Positions 60,575 to 64,000 of a stretch of DNA of 64,000 bases are shown here, one piece after another. The stretch covers positions 1 to 64,000 of the forward strand of contig CAIYPP010000007.1 in assembly GCA_903928115.1 (NCBI GenBank). Reading direction: 5' to 3'. The notes beneath the pieces are model-generated. The model was given only the letters and a program-made list of their open reading frames with translations, was not told the origin of the DNA and did not search any database. The position numbers and the translations under genes were made by a program. Source of the DNA: an uncultured Planctomycetota bacterium. GTDB lineage: Bacteria > Planctomycetota > UBA1135 > GCA-002686595. The number at the start of each line of letters is the position of its first letter. The first letter of the stretch is position 1.

Positions 60575-62968
60575 ATGCGAAACGCGCTCCTGAAGCTCCT
60601 GTGCATCACGTTCCTCGCGACGCTTGCGCGTTCGCAGGAGTACGGCGCGTGGCATGTCCTCGGCCGCTTCGAGGGCGAGTTTGCGAAGAACAGCACGGCG
60701 CAGTCGTTTGCGCCCGAGCGAGTCGTCAAGGTGCAGCTGAAGGCTGGCGCGGACGGCCCGGACCTCACGGCGAAGTACGACGGCATGGACAAGCTGCCGA
60801 TCGCATGGCGCAAGCTCACGGGCGATCAAGCCCGTGCCGCGCTCGATGTCGGTGTGCTCGATCTCAATGCGCTCTGTCCGCCGCCGCCGACTCGCAAAGG
60901 AAACGTCGACAATGCGGTCGTGTACCTGTACCGCCGCATCGACGCGGAGCGCGAAACGCGCGTGCCCGTGTCGCTCGGCAGCGACGACGGCGTGAAGATT
61001 TGGCTCAACGGCGAGGTCGTGCTCGAGAAGCACCTGCCGCGCGGCCTGAATGTGAGCTCCGACGCGCTCACGCTCGCATACCAGCCCGGCGCGAATCACC
61101 TGCTCGTCAAGGTCACCAACGGTGGCGGCGCTTTCGGCTTCCAAATCCAGCCCCGCACGCGCATCTCGCAGGATGCGATCAACGAAGCCATCGATCGCGG
61201 CGTGCAGTTTCTGATTCGCGAGCAGCTCGTCGATGGCTCGTGGGGCTGCTGGGATCACTGGGGCGCCGGACATCCGGTGTACGTCGCGTACACGCTGATG
61301 AAGTGCGGCGTGAAGAAAGATCACCCCGCGGTGCAGATGGCGATGGCGTTGATGGACCATCGTGCGATGGACACGACCTACGCCCGCGCCTGCGCGATGC
61401 TCGCGCTGGAAGCCCGCGGCGACGCGGAATCGCGCGATCGCATGCAGGAGTACCTGCAAGAGCTCATCGCGACGCAGACGACCAGTGGGCTGTGGGACTA
61501 CCCCGTCTACCCCGGCGGCTCGCAGTTGCCCGTGGACATGTCGAACACGCTCTACGCTGCGCTGGCGCTGCGCGCGGCTTCGAAGAGCGGACTGGAGATT
61601 CCCGGCGCGCTCTGGACGAAGCTCGCGGGCGGCGTGCTGCGCTGCCAAGAGAAGGCGCGGCCGATGCCGGGGCCGGGCAAGCGCGAGATGGCCGGCTTCG
61701 GCTATCGCATCGCCGAGGGCGCGTTTGGTTCGGTCACGACCGGCGGAATCTCGTGCCTCGCGATCTGCGAGCAAGAGGGTGGCTCGCAGCTGCAAGCCGC
61801 CGTCAAGACGAAGCTCGCGGGCGCGAAAGAGCTCGGTATGAACTGGCTGGAGCACCACCTCGAGTGGGGCGGCAACCCCGGCCATGGCACGAGTCACCAC
61901 TACTTCTGGGTCTACGGTATCGAGCGCGTCGGTGCGCTCATGGGCGTCGAGAAGATCGGTGAGGTCGATTGGTACTGGGACGGAGCCTCGTACCTCGTCC
62001 GCTCCCAGCGCGACGACGGCTCGTGGAATCCCGAGAACTACGTCGACCACCAATACTTGGACACGTGCCTTGCGCTGCTCTTCTTGAAGCGCGCGACGGC
62101 TCGCGGCTCGGGCGAGAGCTCGAAGGCGGGCGTGTTCGAGATCGGTGATCCGAAGGCCGCCGTGCAGCTGCGCGCAACGGGCGACACTCCGCTCACGGTG
62201 TGGGTGAGCGGCTTGTCCGACGAGGTGCACGCGCGCTTCCGACCGCAGGAGGGCTCCGACCTCGACGTCGTGAAGATCGAGTACTTCACGCGCTTCGAGG
62301 GCGACAAGGACGCGATGCCCGCGCTCGCCGGCGCCGTCGAGGGTGCGCCCGCTCGCCGCACCGAGCTGCAACGCTTCGCGCTGCGCCATCGCTTCGATCG
62401 CCGCGGCAAGTGGCTCGTCACCGCGAAGGTGCACCTGCGCGCCGCCGGTTCGTCGAACGTCGAGGTCGTCGAGTCGCCGGAGCTTGCGGTCACGATCGAT
62501 GGCGTGATCGAGCCGGTGCGGCTCGAATACGCAGCGGACCGCGGGCGCAGCCTCTTTTATGGCGCGAAGTTCAAGGCCGAGAGCTCGACCGTCGAAGGCG
62601 GCGAGGGCGGTCACCTCGCGTTCGACGGCAACCACGCGACGCGCTGGCGCTGCGCGAAGAACGACACGAACCCGTGGCTGCGCGTCACTCTGGAGCGGCC
62701 CGCGCGCGCGGACGGGCTCCTGCTCTCGCATGGGCTCGCGCGGCTTTCGAACGCGGGCGCGCCGCGCGCGAAGCGCGTCGCCGTCGTCGTCAACAAGACT
62801 CAGACCTTCGCCGTCGACATGCCCGACGACGTGCTCGCGAAAGCGCGGCTGTCGTTCGGCGAGCTGCTCAACGTGCGCGAAGTCGAAGTGCGCATCGTGT
62901 CCAGCGAGGGCCGCGGCGGCGGCGAGCCGGTAGGGTTCTCCGAGCTGGAGCTGGTGAAAGGGCGCTAG
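60575..62968 (+). CDS. Secreted terpene-cyclase-like toroid protein with discoidin-like end
   Basis: 797 residues. MRNALLKLLCITFLATLARSQ is a signal peptide. An N-terminal PA14-like beta domain (VPVSLGSDDGVKIWLNGEVVLEKHLPRG) is followed by an (alpha/alpha) toroid of the prenyltransferase/squalene-cyclase fold: DRGVQFLIREQLVDGSWG, ISCLAICEQ, RSQRDDGSWNPENYVDHQYLDTCLALLFLKR. The C-terminal 150 residues resemble an F5/8 type C (discoidin) module: FDGNHATRWRCAKNDTNPWLRVTLERPARADGLLLS. Cyclase-like Asp motifs are not obvious. Probably a carbohydrate- or surface-binding protein (inference). Confidence 0.83.
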   Translation: MRNALLKLLCITFLATLARSQEYGAWHVLGRFEGEFAKNSTAQSFAPERVVKVQLKAGADGPDLTAKYDGMDKLPIAWRKLTGDQARAALDVGVLDLNALCPPPPTRKGNVDNAVVYLYRRIDAERETRVPVSLGSDDGVKIWLNGEVVLEKHLPRGLNVSSDALTLAYQPGANHLLVKVTNGGGAFGFQIQPRTRISQDAINEAIDRGVQFLIREQLVDGSWGCWDHWGAGHPVYVAYTLMKCGVKKDHPAVQMAMALMDHRAMDTTYARACAMLALEARGDAESRDRMQEYLQELIATQTTSGLWDYPVYPGGSQLPVDMSNTLYAALALRAASKSGLEIPGALWTKLAGGVLRCQEKARPMPGPGKREMAGFGYRIAEGAFGSVTTGGISCLAICEQEGGSQLQAAVKTKLAGAKELGMNWLEHHLEWGGNPGHGTSHHYFWVYGIERVGALMGVEKIGEVDWYWDGASYLVRSQRDDGSWNPENYVDHQYLDTCLALLFLKRATARGSGESSKAGVFEIGDPKAAVQLRATGDTPLTVWVSGLSDEVHARFRPQEGSDLDVVKIEYFTRFEGDKDAMPALAGAVEGAPARRTELQRFALRHRFDRRGKWLVTAKVHLRAAGSSNVEVVESPELAVTIDGVIEPVRLEYAADRGRSLFYGAKFKAESSTVEGGEGGHLAFDGNHATRWRCAKNDTNPWLRVTLERPARADGLLLSHGLARLSNAGAPRAKRVAVVVNKTQTFAVDMPDDVLAKARLSFGELLNVREVEVRIVSSEGRGGGEPVGFSELELVKGR

Positions 62969-62998
62969 GCCCCCGCGTTTGGGTGACGTGTCCGATTT

Positions 62999-63015
62999 GG
63001 ATTTCGAAGAAATCC
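62999..63015. terminator. Small hairpin between convergent genes
   Basis: GGATTTC pairs with GAAATCC around GAA, 31 bases after the stop of the toroid gene. The remainder of the 203-base gap before the sigma factor stop shows nothing else I can support. No U tract. Confidence 0.35.
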
Positions 63016-63171
63016 CTGTCCGGCGTCGCTCGGTGATTCGTTTCCCTCAAAGTGAAAGCGTGCTGCGTCTCCGTCGGTCCTGTCCGTGGCCAAGAACGGC
63101 ACTCGGGTCGATTCGTGTCCGATCCCCTTGGTTCATGGATTGGGGACGCTTCGCAGCAATCCCCGCGCCGC

Positions 63172-63738
63172 CTAGTTGTGGCCGTCGGCTTCCATGCGCC
63201 GCGCCACTTCGTCGAGCGCGCGACGGAGCGACTTGCGCGCCGCTTCGGCCGTCGCGACGCCCAGCTCGGGCGCGATCTCGTCGTAGGAAGCGTCGAGCTC
63301 GAGGCGCAGGATCAGCGCGTTGCGCAGCGGCTCTTCCAGAGACGCGAGGGCGCGCTCATAGAGTTCTTGGCGTGCGAGCGCCTCGACGATGTCCGTTCCG
63401 TTCGGATCCGCAGGGCTGGGGTGTTCGGTGTCGGACTGCTGCTCCTGCCGACGGCGCAACTCGACGCGGCATACATCGATGGCGAGGTTGCGCGCGATCG
63501 TGCGCAAGTAGCCCCAGAACGCCGCGGGGGAGTCCCGATCGAAACTCCCGATGCCACTCCAAGCTCTCACGCAGACTTCCTGGACGAAGTCCGATGTCTC
63601 CCACAGCGCGCGAACTTCGCGCGGCAGCCGGCCACTGAGGTAGCGGTCGAGCGGCCCATACAGGCTCGAGAACAGCGCTTCCGCCGCAACGGCATCCCCG
63701 CGGCGGGCGGAGGCGATCAATTCTCGGGAGGGCAACAT
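63172..63738 (-). CDS. ECF-type RNA polymerase sigma factor
   Basis: 188 residues from ATG at 63738. Region 2: IASARRGDAVAAEALFSSLYGPLDRYL ... TSDFVQEVCVRAWSGIGSFDRDSPAAFWGYLRTIARNLAID. Region 4: LASLEEPLRNALILRLELDASYDEIAPELGVATAEAARKSLRRALDEV. It resembles the planctomycete ECF groups with DFVQ in region 2.4. An in-frame ATG at 63831 would add 31 residues. Directly divergent from the gene at 63834, whose product might be its regulator. Confidence 0.9.
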   Translation of the reverse strand: MLPSRELIASARRGDAVAAEALFSSLYGPLDRYLSGRLPREVRALWETSDFVQEVCVRAWSGIGSFDRDSPAAFWGYLRTIARNLAIDVCRVELRRRQEQQSDTEHPSPADPNGTDIVEALARQELYERALASLEEPLRNALILRLELDASYDEIAPELGVATAEAARKSLRRALDEVARRMEADGHN

Positions 63739-63833
63739 TCGCAATTCGCACGCCGCCACCGCACAATGCCGCACGCCGCGCGGGCCAGAGTGTGCGCGAT
63801 CCGCAGGTCCCCGGCAAGTGCGGAACGACAAAC

Positions 63834-64000
63834 ATGAACCCTGACTCGCAGACGCGTGAGCGATTGCTCGAGCAGATCCTGAGTGGCGAGACCGAACTCT
63901 CCGCCAAGGAACTGGAGTCGTTGTCGGAATCGCAGCGCGCCGCGCTTCAGCGGCTGTCAGGACTGCTAGGAACTCCTCGCCCTGCCGCGGAGCCGCGCCC
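63834..64000 (+). CDS. N-terminal part of a gene running off the window
   Basis: ATG at 63834 opens 55 complete codons without a stop to the window end: MNPDSQTRERLLEQILSG, then a helical ELSAKELESLSESQRAALQRLSGLL, then a Pro-rich stretch. Divergent from the sigma factor, 95 bases start to start. Position and helical start would suit an anti-sigma-like or kinase-like partner, but nothing conserved is in view. Confidence 0.55.
   Translation, partial: MNPDSQTRERLLEQILSGETELSAKELESLSESQRAALQRLSGLLGTPRPAAEPR

Noticed and set aside
1-64000. CRISPR arrays, rRNA genes, prophage or insertion sequences
   Set aside because: No spaced direct repeats, transposase, integrase or structural phage genes were seen, and no rRNA-like sequence.

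Overview
The window is a very GC-rich bacterial chromosome segment with about 45 protein genes and one tRNA. It most likely comes from a planctomycete. Support includes a large protein with a planctomycete-type cytochrome c domain plus DUF1549/DUF1553 followed by a DUF1501 gene, a ThuA/DUF1080 protein, many exported enzymes and lipoproteins, a TAT-exported oxidoreductase, and a subtilase ending in a cysteine-bearing module that I associate with planctomycete secreted proteins. No phage, insertion sequence, CRISPR array or rRNA is visible.

Layout. 1-7608: six tandem exported amidohydrolase-like genes on the plus strand; three keep the metal-binding HxH and three have lost it or lack that part in view. 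7892-10972: a TrpD2-like protein and a zinc peptidase, converging on an ATP-grasp ligase. 11053-17660: MOSC protein, unknown protein, pirin, cardiolipin-synthase-like enzyme, prolyl-tRNA synthetase, saccharopine dehydrogenase-like protein. 17793-25414: three large exported minus-strand proteins (beta-propeller, ThuA/DUF1080, subtilase). 25411-26142: a RhuM gene that has lost its Fic half. 26376-30637: amino-acid decarboxylase, rhodanese, pseudopilin, GAF-Fis regulator, MntP. 30721-39180: PSD1/DUF1501 pair, then an orphan transporter with a HyuA-type protein. 39250-43330: FAD oxidoreductase head-to-head with a glycoside hydrolase/phosphodiester glycosidase fusion.

43344-49162 holds a phosphorothioate-type HNH endonuclease and a tightly overlapping three-gene sugar operon (GH38 alpha-mannosidase, DUF4434, AGE epimerase). 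49224-49300 is tRNA-Arg(CCU). 49326-58466 carries a Sel1 lipoprotein, HutD, an unknown 129-residue protein, Tag glycosylase, an esterase, a DUF4430-BtuF fusion, a TAT epimerase, a lipoprotein formylglycine-generating enzyme and a DUF3592-like membrane protein. 58470-64000 carries a CehA/McbA-type PHP hydrolase, a toroid/discoidin secreted protein, an ECF-type sigma factor and the start of a divergent gene.

Functionally the region looks accessory: much of it is exported hydrolases aimed at polymers and glycoconjugates. The most coherent units are the amidohydrolase array and the mannosidase operon beside the GHL10-NAGPA fusion. Convergent gene pairs are often separated by strong GC hairpins without a U tract. 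Most start codons were set from signal peptides, domain starts and overlaps with neighbours, because Shine-Dalgarno sites are weak or absent for many genes.
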